Below are positions 49,401 through 60,000 of a stretch of 64,000 nt of DNA, in pieces. Position 1 is the stretch's first letter. Every line of letters starts with the position of its first letter. Both the position numbers and the translations under genes were made by a program. Origin of the DNA: Cannabis sativa (lineage: Eukaryota > Streptophyta > Magnoliopsida > Rosales > Cannabaceae); assembly GCF_029168945.1 (NCBI RefSeq), contig NC_083603.1:9610001-9674000 (forward strand), in the 5' to 3' direction. The notes under the pieces are model-generated. The model was not told the DNA's origin. It did no database searches and saw only the letters and a program-made list of their open reading frames with translations.

Positions 49401-49602
49401 AAAATAAATTTACATTTGTAAAATGACGTGGACTGCCTAATGGCAGCCACGTCATCACTCCGTTACTAAAATGAACGAAACACTACAGAATACCTAAAAT
49501 TAAGCATTGTCAATAGTTTGAGGGGAATGTTTAACGTCAAAAATAGTTCAGGGGGCACGATTTAGCAAGTGTCATAGTTCGGGGGAAAATTGCAAATTAG
49601 CC
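46498..49602 (-). mobile_element. Mutator-like element (MULE) with long terminal inverted repeats
   Basis: Terminal inverted repeats of about 545 bases (46498-47045 and 49061-49602) begin GGCTAATTTGCAATTTTCCC. A perfect 9-bp duplication TTTTTATTA flanks it (46489-46497, 49603-49611). The interior has a two-exon gene start with the N-terminal domain of plant MULE proteins but no transposase domain, so it is a deletion derivative that depends on a partner. The inner half of each repeat is built of CCCACACGAACC-like units, G-rich on the other strand. Microsatellites (TA)n near 47112 and (CAA)n near 47573 occur inside. Confidence 0.95.
48061..48937 (-). pseudogene. MULE protein N-terminus (PB1-like domain), truncated
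   Basis: Exon 1 at 48937-48856 (MGRKKQYAGRKKGWPIPKDD...PFY) ends at a GT donor; exon 2 from 48575 after a CAG acceptor reads EPTSTFFTLKVHHKG, VPTSYNGGVVEYVHWLD and FELELIARDLGYV, then an acidic stretch, to about 48061. The wording 'F.LKVHH.G...Y.GG.V...D.D..S..EL..IA.DLGY' is the N-terminal PB1-like region of MuDR-type proteins. The zinc finger and DDE transposase that should follow are absent between here and the left inverted repeat. Confidence 0.75.
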
Positions 49603-49879
49603 TTTTTATTATATTTAATGTTTTCTACACTACCTTTTTATAAATTAATTTTTAGTTAGTTATTAAGAAAAATTATTGTATATTCTTTTGTATTAGCCTA
49701 TTAAGATTAGTTTATAATTCTCTTTCGTATTTTTATTATAAGGTAGATATTATTAGTACTACTAAAATCATTAGTTGTTTATTATTAAAGTATATTAGTT
49801 ATTAGTTATTAGAGTTTGAGTGATTTAAGTTATTAATTATTTATTAGTTATTAGTACTATTGTTACTATGTATCAATAC

Positions 49880-50619
49880 TAGGGGTGTACATCAAACCGC
49901 TTAAACCGCTCAAACCGCCCGCACCGCACCACACCGCAAAAAAAATGCGGTTTGAAATTCTTCGCGGTGCGGTTGCGGTTTGAAATTTTCCCAAACCGCG
50001 CGGTGCGGTGCGGTTTGCGGTTTGGAATTATTAAACCGCGATTCAAACCGCACCGCATGTTTTAAAATTTTAATTTTTATATTTATTTAATTAAGCCCAT
50101 ATATATGAGCCCAACCCAAGCCCATAAATCTTAGGATAAAATCCATAACTCTTCACAAACCCTCTCTTCTTAGCAACAAACCAAAGCCCATACATATGTA
50201 TTAAAATTTGGAGTTAGAAGTTTGTGTTTGTACATTTATATTGTTGTTGGAATTTAATTAGTTTCAAGTTTATTATTTTGATTTAGGTGTGTTGTTGAAA
50301 CTTTTAAAAAATTATTAACTTATTGTTGTTGTTATAACTTTTATTAGTCTCAAGTTTGTTGTATTTTCTTAAGTGTTTTGGAATAATTATATTAATGATG
50401 TTTAATTATTTTGTGATGACTTCAAAAAAAAAATTGTGATAGTTCAAACCGCATAAACCGCAAAAACCGCACCGCACCGCATCATTTTTTGCGGTGCGGT
50501 TTTTGCGGTTTTTTAGTATCGCGGTGCGGGTGCGGTTTGGAAAATTGGAAAAACCGCATGTGCGGGTTGGTTTGAAAAAATGGTTAAAAACCGCACCACC
50601 CGCACCGCGAACACCCCTA
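49880..50619. mobile_element. hAT-type MITE rich in AAACCGC repeats, 740 bp
   Basis: Ends TAGGGGTGTAC and GAACACCCCTA with a perfect 8-bp duplication ATCAATAC (49872-49879, 50620-50627). About 170 bases at each end consist of AAACCGC/GCGGTTT and GCACCGC/GCGGTGC repeats, inverted between the two ends, around an AT-rich centre. No transposase. Open frames on either strand come from the repeats. Confidence 0.95.
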
Positions 50620-51197
50620 ATCAATACTATTTATCTGTAGTGAAAATTTATTATAAAATTTATAATAATGTTTATTTATTTGTTATAATTATTATTTTTT
50701 TTTATTTTTTTCTTACTAATGTATTTTTTTTTTTTTTGTTTATTTACAGATTTTTTTTTTTTTTTCAAGGGAGACAATCCTTTCAAGTACAAGATTCTCA
50801 CATTTATCCTGATAAAATTTTCCTCCGGCCAAGAAATGTTCATTGCTGGGTTTTTTCATTTCTTTCATAGAGAGTGATGCTGAAGTATTTGAATTATTTT
50901 TTTTTTTTTTTAAAAAAAATTTATTAAGTTTTTGTTATTTCTCTTTCTAAATGTATGTCTTTTAGATATAATGTAAAATTTCTATTTATTTAATAACCAA
51001 TGTATTAATAGGATTTGAGAAATGAATATGAGAGAGGTCTGCCCACTTTGTGCTCTGTGGCAGTTGGTTTCGGTTTTGGTAGTTATTTTTTAAAATTTTT
51101 TGAGTTTTTTCTTTCCCTCCTGTTTCTTTCGCCAGTTACTCTACCGGGTTTGTTCTTCTGGGTTTGATTTGTATCTCTCACCTTTGAATTCTGCATC

Positions 51198-52742
51198 ATG
51201 GATCCTTTTATTGATCGTATGAAGTCTACTGTTTCTTTAACCGATGATGAGAAATTGGTGGTAGCCATTGCTGATGATGGTGCCTCTGCTTTGAACGAGA
51301 GACTTGACTTAGTGCTGGTTGTTCGAATTCTTTCTCCTAAGAAAGTCTGGCTTTCAACCTTACAAAACCAGATGTCTCAACACTGGGATGGACGATTCAA
51401 GGCTGTCATCTCGGAACATCATTCTGATTTATTTTTAATCACTTTTGGCTGCATTGGTGACAAAATTCGGGCTTTAGATAAGGAACCGTGGCATTTCCAA
51501 GGTCACCATATTGTTCTGCTTCAACCCTCTGCATTGCATTCAATCACTCCACAACAAATGATTTTCTCACCCTTTTGGGTTCAGGCCTATCGTCTCCCTT
51601 TCCTTAGTAAAACTCAATCTCTTGCTAAGGCTTTAGGGAACCTTATTGGAGAATTCATGGAAGTTTATCAGGACTCTTGCTTTGAAGGATGGGGTCCCTT
51701 CCTTCGTTTTAGAGTTCGAATGGATATTACCAAACCTCTGCTGCGAGGGAAAATGATTTCTCTTCCTAATATTAAAGATGAATTCTGGGTGGAATTCCGT
51801 TATGAACGTCTTCCGGACTACTGTATGGAGTGTGGACGAATTGGACATGTTTTTAACAAGTGTGTTGTGCATCTTGAAAATATGGATAATGGGATTGAGT
51901 CTGAACTGGCTTACAGACCAACTCTCAAGGGTGCTCCTTTGCCTACTTCTAGTTATGATCGGTACAGATCGGATTTCTCTAAAGGAAGCGCTTGGCCTCT
52001 CTTGACACGTTTGGCTCGATCTACCCTTACTGCTACTCTCCCACAGTTAAACAACAGACCTCTCTCTCACCCGAATCCACTCTTATATGGGGAATCCTCT
52101 AACACAGATCAGAGTAACCAAACTCCCATTGCTTCCTCTGTTCTTACTCAAATAACTACTCCGACCACATCCATCACCAATTCCCCAGTGCCTGTAGTTG
52201 TGACTACACATGTGCCTACTGCTGCAATACATACTTTTCCTACTACTGGTGCAAACACTACAAGGCCTGCTATTGACACTCTACCTGTCTCCAGTGGTTC
52301 TGCTGTTGTTCATCTTAAAGATGTTTATACTCCTGACATTGGCTCTTTATCTACAAATCATACCTTTGCCACATACCCTCCAACTACCACTCTTCACCAC
52401 GAAACCAAGTGCCAGGATATTACTATGGATTTCTCTTCAAAAAGGGCTGGCAAGGCTATCGCTACAACCATTACCTCTCATCAGCCTTCTTCCCCTTTGG
52501 ATGACATGGATGATTTTATTGATCAGGAGAATACACATCCCAACAAGACCTTTAAGAGACAGTTTGATAATCTTTCTCTTCGAAAAACTCTCAAACGATG
52601 TCGTGCTACTAATGTCCAAAGTGCTTCTCCCTCCTCAGTTGAAGCATCTGCTCACCTGCAAGTTTCAGATTCTGGTGCTGATTTTGCTGGTATGGAGGAT
52701 CATTCAGCGGTGATTGCTCGGCAATCCCGCCAATCATCATGA
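51198..52742 (+). CDS. LINE ORF1: DUF4283 domain, zinc knuckle, Ser/Thr/Pro-rich tail
   Basis: 514 codons. Residues about 25-170 match DUF4283 (MSQHWDGRFKAVISEHHSD, SPFWVQAYRLPFLSKTQS, GNLIGEFMEVYQDS), followed at about 208-222 by a zinc knuckle CMECGRIGHVFNKC (C-2-C-4-H-4-C). The tail is Ser/Thr/Pro-rich with no domain. Plant L1 ORF1 proteins of this layout bind the element RNA. It starts at the first ATG after a C/T-rich leader and its stop overlaps the ORF2 start. Confidence 0.92.
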   Translation: MDPFIDRMKSTVSLTDDEKLVVAIADDGASALNERLDLVLVVRILSPKKVWLSTLQNQMSQHWDGRFKAVISEHHSDLFLITFGCIGDKIRALDKEPWHFQGHHIVLLQPSALHSITPQQMIFSPFWVQAYRLPFLSKTQSLAKALGNLIGEFMEVYQDSCFEGWGPFLRFRVRMDITKPLLRGKMISLPNIKDEFWVEFRYERLPDYCMECGRIGHVFNKCVVHLENMDNGIESELAYRPTLKGAPLPTSSYDRYRSDFSKGSAWPLLTRLARSTLTATLPQLNNRPLSHPNPLLYGESSNTDQSNQTPIASSVLTQITTPTTSITNSPVPVVVTTHVPTAAIHTFPTTGANTTRPAIDTLPVSSGSAVVHLKDVYTPDIGSLSTNHTFATYPPTTTLHHETKCQDITMDFSSKRAGKAIATTITSHQPSSPLDDMDDFIDQENTHPNKTFKRQFDNLSLRKTLKRCRATNVQSASPSSVEASAHLQVSDSGADFAGMEDHSAVIARQSRQSS

Positions 52743-55700
52743 ATATTGTAAGTTGGAATGCACGGGGCCTGGGGAATCCGAGTGCATTCCGTCACTTGTG
52801 TTTGCTTGTTCGTGAGCAAACTCCCCATCTGTTGTTTCTTATGGAAACAAAGTTAAATTCTGGTTGTATTACTCGTTTTAAGCAATGTTTAAAGTTTAAT
52901 AATGGTCTGGAAGTCCCTCGCTCTGGTCTGAAGGGTGGCTTAATGCTATTATGGCATGATGATGTGAATGTAACTCTTTTATCAATGAACTCTAATTATT
53001 TTGATTGTTACATCTCGTACAATGATGGCCCTCGATGGCACTTTTCGGCTGTATATGGTTTTCCTGAAGCAATCAATAAAAAACACACTTGGACACTTTT
53101 AGAGAGACTTGCTGATGTTTCTCCTTTGGATCCGTGGCTACTAGTAGGAGATTTGAATGAAATTTTTTCACATTCGCACAAAAACTCTGGTCCTTTAAGA
53201 TCTGACAATCATATGATGGCATTCCGTACTACTTTAGACCTTTGCGCTCTCCTTGAAATTCCTTTTGCTGGTCCAGACTTCACCTGGTGCAAAAACAGAC
53301 GAGATCCTCAAGCTTTACAGGAACGTCTAGACTGGGTCTTTATTAATATGGTTTGGAATGATCGTTTTGCCACACCACATGTGACACACCTTGGCTACTA
53401 CGGATCAGATCATCGTGCAATCCTGAGTACTATTAACTTGCAATCTACCATTTCAGAGTTCAAATATCGTTCGCGATTTCGTTTTGAAAAGATGTGGATT
53501 AAAGATGCTGAATGTTCTCACATTATCTCTCATTGCTGGAATTCCTCTACAGCTAATCCAATTGAGGTTCTAAATGGAAATTTATCTCAGTGTGCATCAG
53601 ACCTGCGATCGTGGCACAGAGCTAAATATGGAAATTTTAAGCAACAAATTACTTCAGCTCAAGCTACTGTCACGGCTCTTTCTAACACATCAATTCACTC
53701 CACTTCTCACTACCAGCAAGTGCAGCAGGCAGAAGCAATTTTGGATGATTTGCTTGCTTCTGAAGAACAATATTGGAAACAGCGTGCAAGGATTGATTGG
53801 TTGCAATCTGGAGATCAAAACACGAAGTTTTTTCATGCGAAAGCTTCTGCAAGATTTTCCAACAATAAGATCAAGTTTTTAACAGATGAACAGGGCAAAG
53901 TCCACACGTCAAAGAATGAAATTTCTGGTTTGGTTGCTGCTTATTTTGAAAATCTTTTTCAAGCTCAAACTGAAGACCATTGGGCACTGCAACATGTTCT
54001 AAATGTTATTCCACCTACGGTTACAGATCAACATAATGAATTCCTTGGTCGTGAGTTTACTGCTGCTGATGTTTTGGAAGCTCTAAAAACTATGAATGGT
54101 GATGGCAGTCCAGGCATTGATGGGATGTCGGCTCTTTTTTACCAACATAATTGGCATATTGTTGGTGATCTAGTCACTCGTGCGGTTCTTTATGTCCTGA
54201 ATGAAGGGGGAAGTCCTGAAGCTCTCAACAAAACACTGATTACTCTCATTCCGAAGACTAAAAAACCAAAATCAATGAAAGATTTCAGGCCCATCAGTTT
54301 GTGTAATGTTGTCTACAAGCTTATCTCAAAGTCTTTGGTGATTCGATTTAAAGCAGTCCTTCCACATGTAATCTCGGAGACACAAAGTGCTTTCTTGCCT
54401 AATAGACTTATTACAGATAACATCTTGGTGGCTTTTGAGTTGGTTCACTGCCTCAAACACAAGACCCGAGGCAAAAAAGGTTTTTCAGCTCTTAAACTCG
54501 ACATGAGTAAGGCATTTGATAGAGTGGAGTGGTCTTTTTTAGCAGCTGTAATGGGCAAGATGGGGTTCAGCATTCGTTGGATCACCCTCATCTTGAATTG
54601 TTTACAAACTACACAGCTTTCATTTATCATCAATGGTGCAATTTCGGGCAATGTGAAACCACAACGGGGTCTTAGACAAGGAGATCCTTTATCTCCTTAC
54701 TTATTTCTGATTTGTTCTGAAGGCTTGTCTCGATTGTTACAATATGAAGAGTCCATTGGATGTTTAAAAGGATTAGCTGTTTCTAGGCATTCTCCATCTG
54801 TATCGCACCTTCTTTTTGCTGATGATAGTTTGTTGTTTTGTGAAGCGGATGATCGATCTTGTGGTGCCATCAAAAGAGTCTTGGATACATATCACAAAGC
54901 CTCGGGTCAACAGCTCAACACGGACAAATCAGTTATGTCTTTTTCACCAAATACTTCTGAGGCTTCAAAACAATCCTTTCAAAATATTCTTGGCATGCCC
55001 ATTTGTGAGTGTCATGAATCATACCTGGGCCTTCCTGCGTATTCTGAACGGGATAAAAAACAATTGTTCAATCAAATTAAAGAGCGCATTTGGAAGTTGT
55101 TAAATGCATGGACTGATAAGATTTTCTCGGTTGGTGGTAAGGAGGTTCTTCTCAAGGCTGTCATTCAATCTATTCCCACCTATGCTATGAGCTGCTTCAA
55201 GCTTCCCGTTAAATTTTGCCATGAAATTGAGAGTTTGATGTCTAATTTTTGGTGGGGCTCTACTTCTGATAAAAAGAAAATTCATTGGAAACAATGGAAG
55301 TTTCTTTGTAAATCAAAATTGGAAGGTGGTCTTGGTTTCAGGAATTTTATCCACTTCAATCAAGCACTTTTGGCTAAACAAGCTTGGAGGTTGTTTCAAA
55401 ATCCAGAGTCTCTTCTATTTCGTGTTCTCAAAGGACGATATTTCTCAAGATCTGATTTCCTTTCTGCTGCTACTTGTGGTGTTTCATCTCTCACTTGGCA
55501 AGGAATTTGCTGGGGCCGAGAGTTGCTGAAGAAAGGATTACGTTTGCAAGTGGGGAATGGTTTTGATATAGCCTGTGCAACTGACCCTTGGATCCCTGGT
55601 AACTCCATTTTCACTCCTATATATTTTACGGGTGCTCCAACTAATACTGTGGCGGACTATATCACACCAGAAAAAGAATGGAATGTTAGCAAATTGAATG

Positions 55701-56857
55701 CTGATTTTTCATCAGCTGATGTAGAGCGGATTCTTTCCTTACCTTTGTCTCATCATGCTCACTCTGATTACTGGGTTTGGCATGCTACTGGTGGGCAGTA
55801 TGAGGTAAAGTCGGGTTATCATTTTGCTTGTATGTTAGCAGATGAGACTCCTGTTTCTGTATCCAGCCCACATGTTTCATGGTGGAAGTCCTTTTGGCAG
55901 CTCAAACTTCCTCCTAAAGTGAAGCTTTTTGCTTGGAAAGCTATCCATAATGCTTTGCCGGTTGCTTCAGAGCTTTATAAGAGGAAATCGCTCACTTCTG
56001 CCTCATGTAGTTTGTGCCTCAATGCTTGGGAATCTGTGGGGCATGCAATGTTTGCTTGTAAACATGCTCGACATGTGTGGAAAATTGCTGGGTTTTCTTT
56101 TAACAACAAAGCTGCTGTTTCAATGAAAATTGAAGATTTTTTGTTTCAGATATCAGAATGCTACACCAAATCTGAGTTGGAAATGATTTTTTGCACTTTG
56201 TGGTCTATTTGGTCTGATCGAAACAATGTTCTTCATGGTAAAATTGCCCAACAACCTTCGGTTATTTCTGCTAAAGCTGCCTCTTTCCTTAGCAGTTTTC
56301 AATCGGCCCAGCAGCTTTCTCTTCATGCTGGTTTGGCACCAGCTGACACTCCAACCGCACACAAAGCATGGACTCCACCTCCTCCTAATCTCCTAAAATT
56401 GAATGTCGATGCAGCCTTTGATGACACCAGAAAACGGATTGGGTTCGGTGCTATTATAAGAGACTCTACTGGTAATGTAAAGGCTGCAATGTCTCACCCT
56501 ATTGATGGTTGCTGTCGTCCTCAAGACATGGAAGCCAAGGGACTGTTTTACAGCCTCAAATGGGCTAGACAACTTAATTTCAAGGTCGATTTGGTGGAAA
56601 CGGATTCCTTGATTCTTGTTAATGCTCTTCGCAAATCAACATCAAAAAGTTCTTCTTTTCAAGATTTAATTTTTGATGTTCAAACTCAATTATCCTATCT
56701 CCCTACTGTTTGTGTTCATCATGTTTATCGTGATGGTAACCAAGCTGCTCACGGCTTGGCTAAACATGCCCTAGTGTTGGATAATGTTTGTACATGGCTT
56801 GAGGATTTCCCCTCAGCTATTCTCTCTGTTATTGTAAAAGACTCTCTTATTTTATAA
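52739..56857 (+). CDS. LINE ORF2: endonuclease, reverse transcriptase, RNase H
   Basis: 1372 codons. Residues 1-230 are an AP-like endonuclease: SWNARGLGN, FLMETK, LLVGDLNE, YGSDHRAIL carry the N, E, D and H residues. Reverse transcriptase covers about 480-760 (FRPISLCNVVYKLISK, LKLDMSKAFDRVEW, GLRQGDPLSPYLFLICSEGL, LLFADDSLLF with the catalytic Asp pair near 692). A zinc-binding RT-associated region follows at about 1030-1120 (WKSFWQLKLPPKVKLFAWKA, CSLCLNAWESVGHAMFAC). RNase H lies at about 1219-1345 (LNVDAAFDD, MEAKGLFYSLKWA, ETDSLILVNAL). The start lies inside the ORF1 stop (ATGA), so termination-reinitiation is likely. All key residues are present. Confidence 0.95.
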   Translation: MNIVSWNARGLGNPSAFRHLCLLVREQTPHLLFLMETKLNSGCITRFKQCLKFNNGLEVPRSGLKGGLMLLWHDDVNVTLLSMNSNYFDCYISYNDGPRWHFSAVYGFPEAINKKHTWTLLERLADVSPLDPWLLVGDLNEIFSHSHKNSGPLRSDNHMMAFRTTLDLCALLEIPFAGPDFTWCKNRRDPQALQERLDWVFINMVWNDRFATPHVTHLGYYGSDHRAILSTINLQSTISEFKYRSRFRFEKMWIKDAECSHIISHCWNSSTANPIEVLNGNLSQCASDLRSWHRAKYGNFKQQITSAQATVTALSNTSIHSTSHYQQVQQAEAILDDLLASEEQYWKQRARIDWLQSGDQNTKFFHAKASARFSNNKIKFLTDEQGKVHTSKNEISGLVAAYFENLFQAQTEDHWALQHVLNVIPPTVTDQHNEFLGREFTAADVLEALKTMNGDGSPGIDGMSALFYQHNWHIVGDLVTRAVLYVLNEGGSPEALNKTLITLIPKTKKPKSMKDFRPISLCNVVYKLISKSLVIRFKAVLPHVISETQSAFLPNRLITDNILVAFELVHCLKHKTRGKKGFSALKLDMSKAFDRVEWSFLAAVMGKMGFSIRWITLILNCLQTTQLSFIINGAISGNVKPQRGLRQGDPLSPYLFLICSEGLSRLLQYEESIGCLKGLAVSRHSPSVSHLLFADDSLLFCEADDRSCGAIKRVLDTYHKASGQQLNTDKSVMSFSPNTSEASKQSFQNILGMPICECHESYLGLPAYSERDKKQLFNQIKERIWKLLNAWTDKIFSVGGKEVLLKAVIQSIPTYAMSCFKLPVKFCHEIESLMSNFWWGSTSDKKKIHWKQWKFLCKSKLEGGLGFRNFIHFNQALLAKQAWRLFQNPESLLFRVLKGRYFSRSDFLSAATCGVSSLTWQGICWGRELLKKGLRLQVGNGFDIACATDPWIPGNSIFTPIYFTGAPTNTVADYITPEKEWNVSKLNADFSSADVERILSLPLSHHAHSDYWVWHATGGQYEVKSGYHFACMLADETPVSVSSPHVSWWKSFWQLKLPPKVKLFAWKAIHNALPVASELYKRKSLTSASCSLCLNAWESVGHAMFACKHARHVWKIAGFSFNNKAAVSMKIEDFLFQISECYTKSELEMIFCTLWSIWSDRNNVLHGKIAQQPSVISAKAASFLSSFQSAQQLSLHAGLAPADTPTAHKAWTPPPPNLLKLNVDAAFDDTRKRIGFGAIIRDSTGNVKAAMSHPIDGCCRPQDMEAKGLFYSLKWARQLNFKVDLVETDSLILVNALRKSTSKSSSFQDLIFDVQTQLSYLPTVCVHHVYRDGNQAAHGLAKHALVLDNVCTWLEDFPSAILSVIVKDSLIL

Positions 56858-57022
56858 TAACAGTTCTATTTCTCAAAAAAAAAAAAAAATAGGATTTGAG
56901 CAATAAATTAGTTATTATATTCACAAATAAAAAAAATAAATCCCTAATATTATAAATTTAGGGGACGACGAAGTCTGTAGCATCCAAAACTGAGAGGGTC
57001 ACTTCTTCTCCGTTTTATCCAA

Positions 57023-60000
57023 ATGGATGAACCAAATCCCACGCCACCACCCACCTCCGCCACCAGTGCCGCAAACCCACCTACCGTACCACCATTACAA
57101 GCACAACCCCCTCCTCAGATTCCACAACCTCCGCCCCAAGCACCACCTCCATCGTCCACGACAGCTCCGTCGATCTCTACTCCCGCGACGCCCTCCACAA
57201 ACTCAAACCCAAACCCCAATCCCAGCCTAAACCTTAACCCTAAGCCCCAAACCCAATTTCAGTCTCACCAGTCACCGCTGCAGCATTCTCAGTCCCTTCC
57301 CGGTGCTCTTCTTCCTAACCGTCCTCCGGCCACATTGGTTCGAGCTTGGCAACAGTCCCATTTTCAGCCTCCTTCTTCTTCTCCTTCCGTTGCTGTTTCG
57401 GCTGGGCCTCCTTCTTCATCGACTCCCACGTTGCCGTCGACCTCTGCTGCGCCGACGCCCAGAGGTGGCATTGCACTTGGCGTTCCGGCACATCGTCCGA
57501 CCACTTCGCCATCGCAGCCTGCTCCTTTTTCTTCTACGTATGGGCATTTTGGTGGCTTGGGTCGCAGTGGGGTCAATTTGCCCGAACCCTCCTCAAATTC
57601 CAGTGCTTCGCAGGTACTATAGTGGGCACTTCATTTATGATCCTTTAAAACAACAAATTTTCATTCAAGGTTTTAAATGTTGTTTAATGATATTGTAACC
57701 AAAAGAACCAAATTTCAATGCTTGAACAATAAGTGTCTTTGTAAATGTAGGTGAGACCTTCCATGCAAGGTGTGCAGGGAATGGGGATGTTGGGATCGAT
57801 CAATTCTAGTTCTCAAATGCGCCCAGTTGGGATTCCGGCACACCATCAACAGCGACCTTTACAGTCTTCGCTAAGGCCAGTATCTACTCCCAGTAATCAG
57901 CTTCCTTCGTCTCAAGTTAGTATCATTTCTTTTTACAGTTCATTTTCATTTAAATAGTCAATACCTCTGCTTTATTAGTCATTAGATGAAGTAAGTGATG
58001 AACTTTTCGTGGTTAAGGTTTGGAAGGAAAATTTAATGGTAGAACAAAAAAATTATTTTAGAAGTTCTAGTAGGTTGTTCCACGTTCAGAACCCTCTATA
58101 AGGCATGTGGATATGAGCATTTCACTTTTCGTAGCAGAGAAAAAATCCTTCTTTTTTCTGTATTGATAGATAAACTTACATTTTCATCATTTATGGAGAA
58201 ATGACTGCAATTTTCTTTTTTTTAACTAATAAGTATTACAACTGCTGTTTACTGCAAGATGCCAAAATTAGTGCTGGAATAACATATTACTTACTTTTTT
58301 ATTGATTAAAATCAAATATATTGGAATGGTGCAATTAGGAATATATCTTCCTTCTGCGTTGAACTTGGTTATAATTGAAACTAGTACTTGCTTGCATATT
58401 TCCTTTGCAATTTGCTTCTTTAATTTACAGGAGATACCTGATTATTATGAGTTCCTATTCCTGTTATACTAGTTTGTTTGTTAATGTGGTTTATCTGGAT
58501 TAGAATTATCAAGGGCCTGGCCTTCTAAGAGTCTCATCAGCGGTATCTCCAAGTTCACCTTCACCAACTACGTCCCAAGGTATGCAGTCCCCTAATCAGC
58601 CATGGTTGGCATCTGGACCACAAGGAAAGCCTCCTCTTCCATCCCCATCTTTTAGGCAGCCGGTGACAGCACAATCTCTGCAGCAGAGATCGCATGTTCA
58701 ACAGCAATCACATCATTCTCTGCCTTTGACTTCCCAGCAACAGCATATGTCGCCTTTGCAGCAACAACAGCCACAGCAGCAGCAGCAGCAACCTTCTTCA
58801 TCACAGCAGGCACATGAACATTTTGGGCAACAAGTTCCACAATCAAGGGTTCAACCAGTTTTACCCCATCAGCAGCAGGTTACAAGGGTTCAGAGTTTAG
58901 CAAACCAGAAGTCCTCTACTCCTGCAAGTCTACAACCTAGCACAGTTCAACCTGGGCTTCAGAGTAAAATAGCCACTACAGATACTGATGAAACTTGTAA
59001 TAGAATTCTTAGCAAAAGAAGCATCCATGAGCTCGTCAACCAGGTGAGTTATAGCAGCCCTTTGCTAGATTACTTTGAAATTGGTGGATGCTAGTATTAA
59101 ATCCTTATGAATTTAAATTTGTTATGTAGCAATGTTAATTGCCAAAAATAATGTTAGAAGAAATCTAATTTGCATTTGGGGTACCATTTGTGCCACCATG
59201 ATTGTGATTTAGCTCTACCCTTTATATTTGTTGAAAATGGTTTTACATTTCATTATGTTTTTATATTGTTTCTTTTTGGACAAATAATACTCTCTGATTT
59301 TGCCTTAAAAGGGGTTAGACAGAGCTGCAGTGCTAAATTCCTTAATTCTTTATGAACCCACTTTATTACTTTAACCAATGGTTTTTTCTTTTCTTTTTCT
59401 ATAATGATCTTCTTTGATTTAAGTTTTTCTTCGTTTAACCCCAATTTAAATGTCTCCTATTTATTGGACAGATTGATCCTTCTGAAAAATTGGATCCTGA
59501 AGTTGAAGACATTCTTATGGATATTGCCGATGATTTTGTTGAGTCTGTAAGTAATCAAACTAAATTTTTATTTATTTGTCTTGTTTTATGTATAATTTTA
59601 ATAGCTACCTAGATTTGGGTTTGTTTGTAGAGAAATATTATTGTTATTATTTTCTTTTTCTCATTGTTTACTTTGCTATGTAGTTTTTTTTACCTTCCCT
59701 AGTTTATCTCCTTCATGATATTTCCATTTTCAAATTGGTTATGTATGTGATAGGTTTTCTAGTCTCAATAATATTTTTTCCTTGTTTGGTAGATTACAAC
59801 ATTTGGTTGTTCACTGGCCAAGCATCGAAAGTCAACAACGTTGGAAGCAAAGGATATACTTATACATCTTGGTTAGTTTTGTTGGGAAAGACATAGTTGT
59901 TCTTTCTCAATTATGGACCTTTGAAGCTCAAAATATATTCTCATTTGGTTTGATGCAGAACGAAATTGGAGCATAACTCTGCCTGGGTTTGCTGGTGATG

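Larger units (their letters stand above)
51020..56889 (+). mobile_element. Full-length L1-type LINE with both ORFs open
   Basis: The element is bounded by a 13-base duplication AATAGGATTTGAG (51007-51019 and, sharing the poly(A) edge, 56888-56900). It has a 178-base 5' leader, ORF1 51198-52742, ORF2 52739-56857, a very short 3' end and a poly(A) tail (about 56875-56889). ORF2 overlaps ORF1 by four bases (ATGA). No stop, frameshift or lost motif was seen, so it may be competent for movement. Confidence 0.95.
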
